Below are positions 8,854 to 17,000 of a stretch of 64,000 nucleotides of DNA, one piece after another. The notes beneath the pieces were generated by a model. The model was not told where the DNA came from, did not search any database, and saw only the letters and a list, made by a program, of their open reading frames with translations. The position numbers were made by a program, and so were the translations under genes. Each line of letters begins with the position of its first letter. The stretch's first letter is position 1. The stretch comes from Fontibacillus phaseoli (GTDB taxonomy: Bacteria; Bacillota; Bacilli; Paenibacillales; Paenibacillaceae). The DNA is taken from positions 62,001-126,000 of the forward strand of contig NZ_QPJW01000003.1 in NCBI RefSeq assembly GCF_003337355.1. The letters are read 5' to 3'.

Positions 8854-8872
8854 AATTGTAATAATTACGAAT
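8854..8872 (-). promoter_or_regulatory. Zur-like box III upstream of the NusG-II gene
   Basis: Plus-strand reading AATTGTAAT-A-ATTACGAAT: nine-base arms with seven of nine positions paired, close to box I. It is 40 bases before the gene's ATG. A possible promoter (TTGACA at 8905-8910 on the minus strand, weak TAGTAT -10) lies just upstream. Confidence 0.6.
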
Positions 8873-9015
8873 ACAAAACAATACTAAAAAAACTCATAGT
8901 CATTTGTCAATGCGCAATGATATGGTTGCAAGCTTGGCTGTATGATAAATCTCTTATCTCTTGGAGACTCCATCTTATATAATTTGGAAAATGAGGATTA
9001 CATAGGAGGTTCGAT

Positions 9016-9504
9016 ATGAGTGTATTGATTGCTTATGCCGGTAAGTACGGCTGTACGGCAAAATGCGTGTCCATACTGGAATCCCAGTTGACGGGCCCGG
9101 TAAGTATAGTTAATTTGCATCATGATCCCCTTCCCGACCTCGCTGCTTTTGAAAAGATAATTATCGGCGGATCGATCTACTATGGACAGCTGCAAAAGCC
9201 TTGCGTCCGGCTATTCCGGGAGCATCTGAAGACGCTAATGCAAAAAAAAGTCGGAGTGTTCATTTGCTGCGGGTCCCCGGAACAATCAGACGAATTTGTC
9301 ACGCGTGCGCTACCGTCCGAATTGAGGGATTCCGCACTGAAAATTTCATGCTTCGGAGGAGAATTGAAACCGGATGCCATGAACTGGTGGGACCGGTTCG
9401 TTACCTCCATGGTCGCAAAGTCCGCCGCCAAAAAGAACGCGTCTCCCTCCACCATTCTGCAAGAGGCTATAATCGACTTTTCCGCCGTCATGAATAAGGC
9501 CTAA
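9016..9504 (+). CDS. Flavodoxin-domain protein (HemG-like)
   Basis: 162 residues. It opens with MSVLIAYAGKYGCTAKCV, the FMN phosphate loop of a flavodoxin, followed by KIIIGGSIYYGQLQKP and GVFICCGSPEQSDEF. This is the Flavodoxin_5 subfamily that includes oxygen-independent protoporphyrinogen oxidase HemG. ATG follows ATAGGAGG (9002-9009). It stands alone between the NusG-II gene and a siderophore-binding protein. A redox role is secure; the haem-pathway substrate is not proven here. Confidence 0.85.
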   Translation: MSVLIAYAGKYGCTAKCVSILESQLTGPVSIVNLHHDPLPDLAAFEKIIIGGSIYYGQLQKPCVRLFREHLKTLMQKKVGVFICCGSPEQSDEFVTRALPSELRDSALKISCFGGELKPDAMNWWDRFVTSMVAKSAAKKNASPSTILQEAIIDFSAVMNKA

Positions 9505-9514
9505 AAAAATCAAA

Positions 9515-9556
9515 AGGCTGCCGCATTCCTAAGATGTCTTAAGAATACGGCAGCCT
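9515..9556 (-). terminator. Terminator of the siderophore-binding protein gene
   Basis: Arms AGGCTGCCG and CGGCAGCCT with partly paired inner sequence; on the minus strand it is followed by TTTTGATTTTTTT. It also follows the plus-strand flavodoxin gene, but no T-tract is present in that direction. Confidence 0.75.
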
Positions 9557-9570
9557 GCTCAATATAGGTC

Positions 9571-10593
9571 TTACTTTTGATTTTGACTCAGAATCATATC
9601 CGTAAGAATATCAACCTGCTTCTCCAAATTCAAGCCGTCAACCATCCAGAATTCCTTCATATCAAGGAAATACACATGATTGTTTTTCACGGCCGGGATG
9701 TTTTTCCAGATTGCCCCGTTCATAATTTCCTTGGCCCGCTCTGCCCCGCCGTCAGGTTCATATACGGTGACAAACATATGGTCTGCCGCATAATCTCCCA
9801 GCACTTCAAGCGAAATATCCGCACCTGTTCCCGGGAACACCTCGGACTGGATTTTCGGCAACGGCTTCAGCCCGAACATTTCATACAAGTTGTATCCCGC
9901 ATCTCTTGTGTTCGGCCATACCCAAAAGTTTTTGGCCCAAATCGAGTAGGTACCGATCGTTTGATCCGGTCCGATGACTTCCTGCAACTTTTGTTTCGCT
10001 TCTTCCGCTTTTTGTTTGTAACGGGTAATGAATTCTTCCGCTTCCTTTTCGCGTCCAAGCAGATCGCCCATTGTTCTTACTTCATCGAGCGGATCGATGC
10101 CTTCCCAGCCCGAAGTGGCAAGCGTTACGGTCGTGGCAATCTTTTTTAACTGCTCCACGTTTTCCGCCGGTAAATACGACGGCACGATAATAAGGTCCGG
10201 ATTTAGCTCCAGCACCTTTTCAACGGAGACGTCACCGACATTGGCTACGCCCTCCAGTTCTTTTTCCAAAAGCACGGAGTTTTCCAGAGCCAGCGATCCC
10301 GCACCGACCGGCTTCACGCCAAGCGCCAGCAAATCGCCCAAATGAGTGACCGATACAATCCGCTCCGGATGGGTCGGTACTTCGATATCCCCTTTCAGAT
10401 CTTTGAATACCTTAGTCTTCGCCTCTTCCTTATTCGAGGTTTGATTCCCTGCATTCTGACCTGCTTCGCTGGTGGCCGCATTGCCGCCGTTGCCGCTGTT
10501 GTTAGCGCCATTTTGGCCTCCGCAAGCGGAAAGAACGATAGACAGCAGCAATATCGCCGCCAGTGATAATAAGCTGTGTTTCATGTAACGCAT
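9571..10593 (-). CDS. Iron-siderophore ABC transporter substrate-binding lipoprotein
   Basis: 340 residues from ATG 10593, preceded by GGAGGG. A longer open frame would run through the Fur box and is rejected. The lipoprotein signal ends LLSIVLSAC, followed by an Asn/Gly-rich tether. The rest is a TroA/FecB-like periplasmic-binding fold (RIVSVTHLGDLLALGVKPVG, LELNPDLIIVPSYLP, YSIWAKNFWVWPNTRDAGYN, ending near EKQVDILTDMIL). It captures ferric siderophore outside the membrane; permease and ATPase genes are not adjacent, so it probably shares a transporter encoded elsewhere. A canonical Fur box sits in the promoter region. Confidence 0.9.
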   Translation of the reverse strand: MRYMKHSLLSLAAILLLSIVLSACGGQNGANNSGNGGNAATSEAGQNAGNQTSNKEEAKTKVFKDLKGDIEVPTHPERIVSVTHLGDLLALGVKPVGAGSLALENSVLLEKELEGVANVGDVSVEKVLELNPDLIIVPSYLPAENVEQLKKIATTVTLATSGWEGIDPLDEVRTMGDLLGREKEAEEFITRYKQKAEEAKQKLQEVIGPDQTIGTYSIWAKNFWVWPNTRDAGYNLYEMFGLKPLPKIQSEVFPGTGADISLEVLGDYAADHMFVTVYEPDGGAERAKEIMNGAIWKNIPAVKNNHVYFLDMKEFWMVDGLNLEKQVDILTDMILSQNQK

Positions 10594-10612
10594 GATAGAC
10601 CCTCCGTCGTCA

Positions 10613-10631
10613 TTGATAATGATTATCATTT
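10613..10631 (-). promoter_or_regulatory. Fur box
   Basis: TTGATAATGATTATCATTT contains the palindrome TGATAATGATTATCA, matching the Bacillus Fur operator core. It lies 20 bases upstream of the siderophore-binding protein start, implying repression in iron-replete cells. Confidence 0.88.
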
Positions 10632-10675
10632 TCTTTATGTTCTCATAATATATCAGGAAGGCCTTCCTTGTCCAC

Positions 10676-10720
10676 AAAAAAAGATTGCCCCCTCCTTAAT
10701 CATGGAAGGGACAACCTTTT
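10676..10720 (-). terminator. Terminator of the stalk-domain lipoprotein gene
   Basis: On the minus strand, GGTTGTCCCTTCC pairs with GGAGGGGGCAATC (three G-T pairs), followed by seven Ts. A separate 14-base palindrome, AGGAAGGCCTTCCT, lies at 10655-10668 just beyond. Confidence 0.75.
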
Positions 10721-10741
10721 CGGTTACCTCAAATAAAAACG

Positions 10742-12256
10742 TTATTGGCGCTCAATCGCGATCCAGCCCTCTTCATCTACGGTCACCGTTGCACCGAGGG
10801 ACTCTGCAATAAAGCGTAGCGGAACATACATCGTTCCATCCTGGTGAACGAATACCGGTTGATCCAGCGTGACCTTGTTACCGTTCACGGAAGCTTCCTT
10901 GGAACCTACGGAAACCGTAATCTGCGCGCCTGTAATGTCATCGATGATAACGATTTGCTTGGAGCCCGGAGTCCATTTCACTTCGGCATCCAGTTGTTCG
11001 GACAGATAGCGAAGCGGAACGAAGGAAGTGTTCTTTTTCGAGATCACGCCGTAGTATTCATTGTAAGGATCAAGAAAAATGGACTTATGCGTAATTTGTG
11101 CTTCGTCTTTCAGCAAATTGTAAACGACCGAACCCGGTTCGAAATTGCGTAACACTTGGCCCGGTGTCAATGTACCGTCCATGACGTCAATCACGCCGGC
11201 CGACGTATCCACTTTATCCGCGGTCACCGTGCCGCCCACATTCCAGATTTCGCTTGCCACCTTGACCTTAACGGCTTGGATCGGCAGATCTTCCGAAGCC
11301 GGCAGTGCCACGGACAACTCCAGGTTTTGCTTGCGGATGTTGAGTTTGCTGTCAAAACCAAGGTCCATCTTGAACACGGTATCTTTGCTCAGTACCGTCG
11401 AAATTTCCGGCGTTTCCGCCAACAAATCCGCCACTTGCTTATCGTAATCGGCCAGGAATTTGTTTAATTCTTCCTGGATCGCAGCCGTCAATGCTGCAAC
11501 CGTCACCGCTTTGGATTCAGGCAAAGTCTCCACGTCCTCGGCATCCATAAATTCGCCGCCCATTTCAGAACTCAACAACGGGTAGAACACATCGTAAAAT
11601 GTACCGATCAAATCTTTAATGCCCTGTTCATCCTTTGCGACACTTGTAAGGAATGGTTTGACCAGGCCGACCAGTTCGTCTCCTCTTACCTCAACCTGCA
11701 GGTTGGTCAGATTCACCGATTCCCCGTTTACCTTGTCACTAACCTGTTTCAACGAAATCTTGCTCGGATTCGGCAAATGCTTCAGGAGAAACTCGGTTGC
11801 CTGAACCGACAATTGCTGACTTTGTTCGCTGTAGGCAGCCATATCAGGCAAACCTGCGGCGGCGGAGTCAAGCGATATGTATATCGGCTGCTTGGCTCCT
11901 TCTACCTGGATCACCAAGCCTTTCTCATCCATCGACAATTGGAAAGGAAGATTTTTGCCGTCAAATCCGACCGTCCCTTTCAGCGAGGCCGTGCTGGCAT
12001 CCTGCGTTTTGGCGCTATCTACTTTTAGCGAGAAGGAATTGATCAAATCTATGATTTTCTTGTCCTCTGCAGAGATCGCACCAGCTGCCGGTACAACTTC
12101 AACCGACATAGTTTGGCTCGATTCGCTCGATACCGGCTTAACGCTTTGCAAGAGTGCCTTGTTAATGTCAAAGCCTGCAACCGCTTGGCAACCGGCAAGC
12201 ACTACTAACAGCAGCGCGAGCGGAAGCGCCAGCCATTTGGTTTTTATTATCTTCAT
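10742..12256 (-). CDS. Stalk-domain (copper amine oxidase N-terminal-like) lipoprotein
   Basis: 504 residues with a lipoprotein signal (LPLALLLVVLAGC). The middle, about residues 30-375, is a solvent-exposed region with LolA/DUF-like beta character that I do not recognise (GTVGFDGKNLPFQLSMDEKG, LTNLQVEVRGDELVGL). The C-terminal 110 residues are a tandem stalk domain: NTSFVPLRYLSEQLDAEVKW, KQIVIIDD, then TMYVPLRFIAESLGATVTVD. Such domains are frequent in Paenibacillus cell-surface proteins and are thought to mediate wall or protein contacts, not copper catalysis. A good GAAGGGGGAAA site precedes ATG. Function is unknown. Confidence 0.85.
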   Translation of the reverse strand: MKIIKTKWLALPLALLLVVLAGCQAVAGFDINKALLQSVKPVSSESSQTMSVEVVPAAGAISAEDKKIIDLINSFSLKVDSAKTQDASTASLKGTVGFDGKNLPFQLSMDEKGLVIQVEGAKQPIYISLDSAAAGLPDMAAYSEQSQQLSVQATEFLLKHLPNPSKISLKQVSDKVNGESVNLTNLQVEVRGDELVGLVKPFLTSVAKDEQGIKDLIGTFYDVFYPLLSSEMGGEFMDAEDVETLPESKAVTVAALTAAIQEELNKFLADYDKQVADLLAETPEISTVLSKDTVFKMDLGFDSKLNIRKQNLELSVALPASEDLPIQAVKVKVASEIWNVGGTVTADKVDTSAGVIDVMDGTLTPGQVLRNFEPGSVVYNLLKDEAQITHKSIFLDPYNEYYGVISKKNTSFVPLRYLSEQLDAEVKWTPGSKQIVIIDDITGAQITVSVGSKEASVNGNKVTLDQPVFVHQDGTMYVPLRFIAESLGATVTVDEEGWIAIERQ

Positions 12257-12376
12257 CTGTTTATTTCCCCCTTCATATATTATATTCCATTATCATCCAT
12301 GGGTTTACGGTTTGTAAATAGACAAATAGGCGGAATTATATCAATATTTCCATAGGATCAAATAATAGAGCTGTGA

Positions 12377-12382
12377 TATAAT
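12377..12382 (+). promoter_or_regulatory. Probable -10 element of the queCDE transcript
   Basis: TATAAT lies about 60 bases upstream of the preQ1 aptamer. No good -35 is seen at normal spacing, so the promoter assignment is tentative. Confidence 0.4.
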
Positions 12383-12438
12383 AATTGCGGGTACAAACCC
12401 GAAACAATTGAAGAAGATCCGTGCGTTATCCGCACGGG

Positions 12439-12471
12439 AGAGGTTCGCGAACTCCCTCTATAAAAAACTAA
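12439..12471 (+). promoter_or_regulatory. preQ1-I riboswitch aptamer
   Basis: AGAGGTTCGCGAACTCCCTC followed by TATAAAAAACTAA is the type I preQ1 aptamer: the P1 stem-loop with C-rich loop and the A-rich tail that forms the pseudoknot. It lies upstream of queC-queD-queE and would lower their expression when preQ1 is abundant. A 5' segment (12416-12425) can pair with sequences on either side of the aptamer; see the finding. Confidence 0.93.
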
Positions 12472-12475
12472 TGGT

Positions 12476-12507
12476 GCCCTGCACGGATCGCATGGGCTTG
12501 TTTTTTT
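12476..12507 (+). terminator. Riboswitch-controlled terminator before queC
   Basis: GCCCTGC pairs with GCATGGGC (one bulged A) around a loop ACGGATC, followed by TTGTTTTTTT. It begins five bases after the aptamer, so it is the likely expression platform. Confidence 0.8.
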
Positions 12508-12599
12508 GCGGTGTCAGTTCATGAACTCTCTTTCTTCTATTTCCAATAAGGCGGTTCATCGCCTTCGGAACAAATCCAAGAAGAATGAGAGGTTTTTTT

Positions 12600-13295
12600 A
12601 TGCTTAAAAATGAAAAAGCAGTCGTTGTTTTCAGCGGCGGTCAAGACAGCACTACCTGCCTGTTTTGGGCGCTGAAGCTGTTTAGGGAAGTCGAAGCGGT
12701 CACTTTCGACTACGGCCAGCGCCATTCTCTGGAGATCGAATGCGCCAAGGGAATCGCCGCTGAGCTCGGCGTCCAATTGACCGTGCTGGACATGAGCCTG
12801 CTCGGACAATTAACTCAAAATGCGCTTACCCGCACCGATATTCCGATCGTGCATGTAGAAGGAGAGCTGCCCAGCACTTTCGTGGACGGAAGAAATCACT
12901 TGTTTCTTAGTTTCGCGGCTGTTTTGGCCAAGGGCGTCGGAGCCCGCCATCTGGTAACCGGCGTATGCGAGACCGATTTCAGCGGATATCCGGATTGCAG
13001 GGATGCCTTCGTCAAATCGCTGAACGTGACGTTAAATCTGGCAATGGACTACGAATTCGTCATTCATACGCCTTTAATGTGGATCGACAAAGCCCAAACC
13101 TGGCAAATGGCCGACGAACTGGGAGCTTTTGACTTTGTTCGCGAACGTACGCTGACTTGCTATAACGGCATCATTGGCGACGGATGCGGGGAATGCCCTG
13201 CCTGTAAGCTGAGAAGAGCCGGGATGGAGAGTTACCTGCATATGCGCGGCGAGGCCGGAGATTCTCAGGCCTCCGGGATGGAGGGACAGGAATGA
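12600..13295 (+). CDS. queC: 7-cyano-7-deazaguanine synthase
   Basis: QueC converts 7-carboxy-7-deazaguanine to preQ0 using ATP and ammonia, a step in queuosine synthesis. The 231-residue protein has the PP-loop ATP motif [12 protein letters not shown] near the N-terminus and the C-terminal zinc-site cluster [15 protein letters not shown] chose ATG 12600, seven bases after GAGAGG; an upstream in-frame ATG at 12585 lacks a site. Its stop overlaps the queD start by four bases, and the transcript begins with the preQ1 riboswitch. Confidence 0.97.
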   Translation: MLKNEKAVVVFSGGQDSTTCLFWALKLFREVEAVTFDYGQRHSLEIECAKGIAAELGVQLTVLDMSLLGQLTQNALTRTDIPIVHVEGELPSTFVDGRNHLFLSFAAVLAKGVGARHLVTGVCETDFSGYPDCRDAFVKSLNVTLNLAMDYEFVIHTPLMWIDKAQTWQMADELGAFDFVRERTLTCYNGIIGDGCGECPACKLRRAGMESYLHMRGEAGDSQASGMEGQE

Positions 13296-13789
13296 TGAAC
13301 CGGGAACCGGGAGTATTTCGCATTGTGGAACGGCTGCATGTCTTCGGAGAGGATATCTCCGAAAACCAGCTTCGTTATCATCGGCGCCGCGTTCTTGTCA
13401 GCAAGCAATTCACCTTTGATGCGGCGCATCACCTGCATGCCTATGACGGAAAATGCAAAAACCTTCATGGCCATACGTACGAAGTCGTTTTCGGGATTAG
13501 CGGAAAGCCGGATGAGCGGGGAATCGCCATCGATTTCGGTACGGTAAAACAGATTTGGAAAGACGAAATCGAGGGCTATCTCGATCACCGCTATTTGAAC
13601 GAAACGCTGCCCCCCATGAATACGACGGCGGAAAATATGGTCGTATGGCTATATGAAAAAATGGAGGCGGCCCTGTCGTCGGGCCGCTACCTCTCCTCCT
13701 TGCCGGACGCACGAACCGAATTCGTCCGCCTGTACGAAACGCCGACAAGCTTTGCCGAGGCGAGACGGGAGTGGATGCAGGATGAATAG
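13292..13789 (+). CDS. queD: 6-carboxy-5,6,7,8-tetrahydropterin synthase
   Basis: QueD converts dihydroneopterin triphosphate to 6-carboxytetrahydropterin, the second step to preQ1. In this 165-residue protein the zinc and catalytic motifs are visible: [20 protein letters not shown], then [13 protein letters not shown] and [13 protein letters not shown]. It has about 30 extra residues before the usual start ([20 protein letters not shown]), so an internal start such as a codon near 13390 cannot be excluded, although the ATGATGA overlap with queC favours the longer form. Confidence 0.95.
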   Translation: MMNREPGVFRIVERLHVFGEDISENQLRYHRRRVLVSKQFTFDAAHHLHAYDGKCKNLHGHTYEVVFGISGKPDERGIAIDFGTVKQIWKDEIEGYLDHRYLNETLPPMNTTAENMVVWLYEKMEAALSSGRYLSSLPDARTEFVRLYETPTSFAEARREWMQDE

Positions 13790-14573
13790 CGGTAGCGGGA
13801 TTAATTCGAGCCCCGGAAACGGGAATACCGACAATCCCGTTGGTACGCCCACGATCCCCGTGCTTGAGATCTTTGGTCCCACCGTCCAGGGCGAAGGTAT
13901 GGTCATCGGCCAAAAGACGATGTTCGTCCGCACCGCAGGCTGCGACTACCGCTGCCTCTGGTGTGACTCCGCGTTTACCTGGGACGGCAGCGCCAAGGAT
14001 TTGATCATCAAGATGACCCCGACGGAAATCCGGGACGAGCTGCGGAGAATCGGAGACAACCGGTTTTCCCATGTTACGCTGTCCGGCGGCAACCCCGCCC
14101 TCCTACCCCAGTTGGAGGGATTGGTATCGCTGCTCCGCGGTGAAGGCATTACTATAGCCGTGGAGACCCAAGGCTCCCGGTGGCAGGATTGGCTGGCCGA
14201 GATCCATCAGGTGACGCTCTCTCCAAAACCGCCGAGCTCCGGCATGGCTACAGATTGGCCGGTGCTGGACGACATTGTCGCCAAACTGTCAGCCCGGCCC
14301 GCTCCTTTCGCGGTGAGCCTCAAGGTCGTCGTCTTTGACGAAGCCGACCTGTCTTACACCAGGCAGGTACATGCCCGATATCCGGGCGTCGCGATGTTCC
14401 TGCAGGTCGGCAACCCCGACGTGCGGCGGATGGACATCGGTCACCACGCCGCGGATCTGCTGCATCGTTACGAAGGACTTATTGACCGGGTCATGTCCCT
14501 AAGCGATTTGAACGATGTACGCGTGTTGCCCCAGCTCCACGCCCTCGTGTGGGGCAATAGGCGGGGCGTTTGA
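13782..14573 (+). CDS. queE: 7-carboxy-7-deazaguanine synthase (radical SAM)
   Basis: QueE makes the deazaguanine ring from carboxytetrahydropterin. The 263-residue protein has FGPTVQGEGMVIGQKTMFVR and the radical-SAM cluster motif CDYRCLWC (CX3CX2C), then LSGGNPALL and TLSPKPPSSGM. ATG 13782 overlaps the queD stop by eight bases and follows GGGAGTGGA; the first 25 residues are a Ser/Gly/Asn-rich extension, so the native start could be slightly later. The longer upstream frame overlaps queD out of frame and is rejected. Confidence 0.95.
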   Translation: MNSGSGINSSPGNGNTDNPVGTPTIPVLEIFGPTVQGEGMVIGQKTMFVRTAGCDYRCLWCDSAFTWDGSAKDLIIKMTPTEIRDELRRIGDNRFSHVTLSGGNPALLPQLEGLVSLLRGEGITIAVETQGSRWQDWLAEIHQVTLSPKPPSSGMATDWPVLDDIVAKLSARPAPFAVSLKVVVFDEADLSYTRQVHARYPGVAMFLQVGNPDVRRMDIGHHAADLLHRYEGLIDRVMSLSDLNDVRVLPQLHALVWGNRRGV

Positions 14574-14599
14574 AGCAGCTAGGGGCGGCAAGGGGTGTT

Positions 14600-14632
14600 G
14601 GGGGTTAGTTGGCGGTTAGTTGGGGGTTAGCT
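14600..14632. repeat. Three tandem 11-base repeats
   Basis: Units GGGGGTTAGTT, GGCGGTTAGTT and GGGGGTTAGCT follow one another just after queE. One base differs between adjacent units. No coding or regulatory role is evident. Confidence 0.75.
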
Positions 14633-14689
14633 TGCGCTAACTCTCGTTTAGCTGGTGTTCTTGCCGCTGAACGCGAACAAACCGGCCGA

Positions 14690-14879
14690 ATTAACTGGAA
14701 AACATACAGTTAATTCCGAGAATAGGAAACCAATTAAAGTAATAACTGGAAAACCTACAGCTATTTCTCCTCATTTGCTAAATTTAAGCGCGAACACGCA
14801 AAATTAACTGGAGGTTCTCCAGTTAATTACGCCGGGACAACTAAAACCCCAGACTTAACTGTAGAAAATCCAGTTAATC
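14690..14879. repeat. Four copies of a ~25-base palindromic intergenic repeat
   Basis: Copies at 14690-14715, 14741-14766, 14802-14828 and 14854-14879. Arms are variants of ATTAACTGGA or ATTAACTGTA facing TCCAGTTAAT or TACAGTTAAT. The third copy is a perfect 12-base-arm hairpin with a 3-base loop. Centre-to-centre spacing is about 50-61 bases. The copies fill the 417-base gap between queE and queF, which otherwise holds no gene. Confidence 0.85.
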
Positions 14880-14990
14880 TCGCAGATGCGGATCAACATC
14901 CCGGGCATTCGTTCAACTATCGAGGCAAAACCATAACTAATTGATCTACCAGTGATCTGAGAGTTTTTTTATACTAAGGAGGAAAATACG

Positions 14991-15488
14991 ATGTCAGGTA
15001 GACAACAGCAAGAAATGCAGAATGTGACACTCCTGGGCCACCAGGGTGTTAAATACCCGATGACCTATACCCCGGAAATCTTGGAGAGCTTTGATAACAA
15101 GCACCCGTATCGCGATTACTTCGTAAAATTCAATTGTCCGGAATTCACCAGTCTCTGTCCGATTACGGGTCAGCCGGACTTTGCCACCATTTACGTCAGT
15201 TACATTCCGGATATCAAAATGGTGGAGAGTAAATCTCTCAAGCTTTATTTGTTCAGTTTCCGAAACCATGGTGATTTCCATGAAGATTGCGTTAATATAA
15301 TTATGAACGATCTGATTCAACTGATGGACCCGAAATACATCGAAGTGTGGGGCAAATTCACTCCGCGCGGCGGCATCTCCATTGATCCGTACTGTAACTA
15401 TGGGCGTCCCGGCACCAAATATGAAGCCATGGCGGAGCACCGCTTACTGAATCATGACATGTACCCCGAAAAAGTAGATAACCGTTAA
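14991..15488 (+). CDS. queF: NADPH-dependent 7-cyano-7-deazaguanine reductase
   Basis: QueF reduces the nitrile of preQ0 to the amine of preQ1. The 165-residue protein is the short, unimodular class. The catalytic region reads [20 protein letters not shown], with the nucleophile Cys56 and acid Asp63, followed by the family signature [20 protein letters not shown]. An AAGGAGG site lies eight bases before ATG. It is separated from queCDE by the repeat block and I see no second preQ1 aptamer, so it probably has its own promoter. Confidence 0.97.
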   Translation: MSGRQQQEMQNVTLLGHQGVKYPMTYTPEILESFDNKHPYRDYFVKFNCPEFTSLCPITGQPDFATIYVSYIPDIKMVESKSLKLYLFSFRNHGDFHEDCVNIIMNDLIQLMDPKYIEVWGKFTPRGGISIDPYCNYGRPGTKYEAMAEHRLLNHDMYPEKVDNR

Positions 15489-15569
15489 AAAAACATTTCT
15501 TTTCTCGGCTACGGCTCGGGCAGCCGCAAAGACCAAGCATTAAGACCTAAAGAGAGGAGTCGCTCGCTT

Positions 15570-16538
15570 ATGAAACCGAAAGTGTATATTGCAAGAAAGG
15601 TCCCGCCGGAGGTGGAAGCCTATATCGGGGAACATTGCCGTTACGGCAAATGGGATCACCCGGAGCCAATCCCCCGTGCACGTCTACTTGAAAGCCTGGG
15701 CGATGCGGATGGACTTCTGACTTCCGGCGGTAAAATCAATGCGGAATTGTTGGAGCATGCCCCTCATTTGCGCGTTGTCAGCAATATCAGTGTGGGCTAT
15801 AACAACTTTGACGTTGAGGCTATGAAAGCACGGGGAGTTCTGGGGACCAATACGCCTGATGTCCTGAACGAAACGGTAGCCGATTTGATTATGGGATTAA
15901 TGCTGTCCACGGCACGGCGAATACCCGAATTGGACCGGTATGTAAAGGAAGGACAATGGAAACGCGGGGACGACGAAATCATGTTCGGACTGGACGTGCA
16001 TCATAAAAAGCTTGGGATTATCGGGATGGGCAGCATCGGTGAAGCGGTCGCCCGCCGGGGCAAATTCGGATTCGGCATGGACGTGCTTTATCATAACCGC
16101 AACCGGAAGCCGGAAGCGGAAGCCGTCCTGCAGGCGGAATACCGCCACCTGCCCGACCTGCTACGAGAATGCGATTTCATCGTGCTGATGACGCCGTTGA
16201 CGCCGGAAACCCGGGGATTGATCGGGCAACGCGAATTCTCGCTGATGAAACGGACCTCCGTATTCATTAATGCCTCCCGGGGCGCTACCGTGGACGAAGC
16301 CGCCCTAGTCCATGCCTTGGAGAACAGACAGATTTACGGGGCGGGGCTGGATGTGTTCGAACGGGAACCCGTGGCGGCCGACAATTCTTTGCTCGCCATG
16401 CCGAACGTGGTCACTCTGCCGCATATCGGGTCCGCGACGGAACATACGCGCCGGGAGATGGCGATGCTTGCCGCCGAAAATCTGGTGCTTGCATTGCAAG
16501 GACATACGCCTCCGAATATGGTTAAAGAACTGCAATAA
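15570..16538 (+). CDS. 2-hydroxyacid dehydrogenase (glyoxylate/hydroxypyruvate reductase type)
   Basis: 322 residues of the D-isomer-specific 2-hydroxyacid dehydrogenase family. The NAD(P)-binding loop is GIIGMGSIGEAVARR. The catalytic Arg region is FINASRGATVDEAAL, and the Glu and His are in LDVFEREPVAADN and VVTLPHIGSATEHTR. It is closest in pattern to glycerate dehydrogenase or glyoxylate reductase, but the exact substrate cannot be read from sequence. ATG follows GAGAGGAG. A strong bidirectional terminator follows. Confidence 0.92.
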   Translation: MKPKVYIARKVPPEVEAYIGEHCRYGKWDHPEPIPRARLLESLGDADGLLTSGGKINAELLEHAPHLRVVSNISVGYNNFDVEAMKARGVLGTNTPDVLNETVADLIMGLMLSTARRIPELDRYVKEGQWKRGDDEIMFGLDVHHKKLGIIGMGSIGEAVARRGKFGFGMDVLYHNRNRKPEAEAVLQAEYRHLPDLLRECDFIVLMTPLTPETRGLIGQREFSLMKRTSVFINASRGATVDEAALVHALENRQIYGAGLDVFEREPVAADNSLLAMPNVVTLPHIGSATEHTRREMAMLAAENLVLALQGHTPPNMVKELQ

Positions 16539-16585
16539 ACGCTAGTCAACTCACATCAGCAAAAAGACTATACAACAATGCATCA

Positions 16586-16630
16586 AAAAATCCTCCGGGA
16601 TCCATGAATGATGGATCCCGGAGGATTTTT
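16586..16630. terminator. Bidirectional terminator, perfect 20-base stem
   Basis: AAAAATCCTCCGGGATCCAT faces its exact complement across a five-base loop, so A- and T-tracts flank it on both strands. It serves the hydroxyacid dehydrogenase (+) and the small protein gene at 16683 (-). Confidence 0.92.
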
Positions 16631-16682
16631 AACTTCTAAAATTACATTGGAATTGAAAATCAGCAGTGACTTTCCTTATCCC

Positions 16683-16928
16683 TTACTTATCTTCGAATCC
16701 CGTATGATACTTCCGCTCGCTGGAGGACGACTGCTTCGTAGCTTCCTTGTCCTTCTCATCCCGGACTTGAAGGTTCAAATCCTCGACCGGAATCGGATCC
16801 ACGTTCCGCTCGCTCTCAAACCTATCAAAAAGACTGGGCTGTTCCGTAGGATACTGTTCGGGATGGTCCCGATCCGCGGAAACTTTTTCACGACGGTTTT
16901 GCTCCTGATTTACTGTACCTTTTGGCAT
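16683..16928 (-). CDS. Small hydrophilic hypothetical protein
   Basis: 81 residues, highly charged and without hydrophobic segments (MPKGTVNQEQNRREKVSADR; a Ser run near ATKQSSSSERK). A GAGGTGAGAGC site precedes ATG at good spacing, and the bidirectional terminator follows the stop, so it is likely real. Paenibacillus-like genomes carry many such unannotated small proteins. I do not recognise a family. Confidence 0.55.
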   Translation of the reverse strand: MPKGTVNQEQNRREKVSADRDHPEQYPTEQPSLFDRFESERNVDPIPVEDLNLQVRDEKDKEATKQSSSSERKYHTGFEDK

Positions 16929-17000
16929 GCTCTCACCTCGTTACGGCTTTGTACTTCCTTTATACCTCAAAACCATGAGGGATAAACATGGCGCCAACCT

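Noticed and set aside
14690..14879. Possible CRISPR array
   Set aside because: Four imperfect palindromes with degenerate arms and no identical direct repeats; no cas genes.
14881..14990. Second preQ1 riboswitch upstream of queF
   Set aside because: Only a weak resemblance (ATAACTAA tail) without a C-rich stem-loop of the aptamer.
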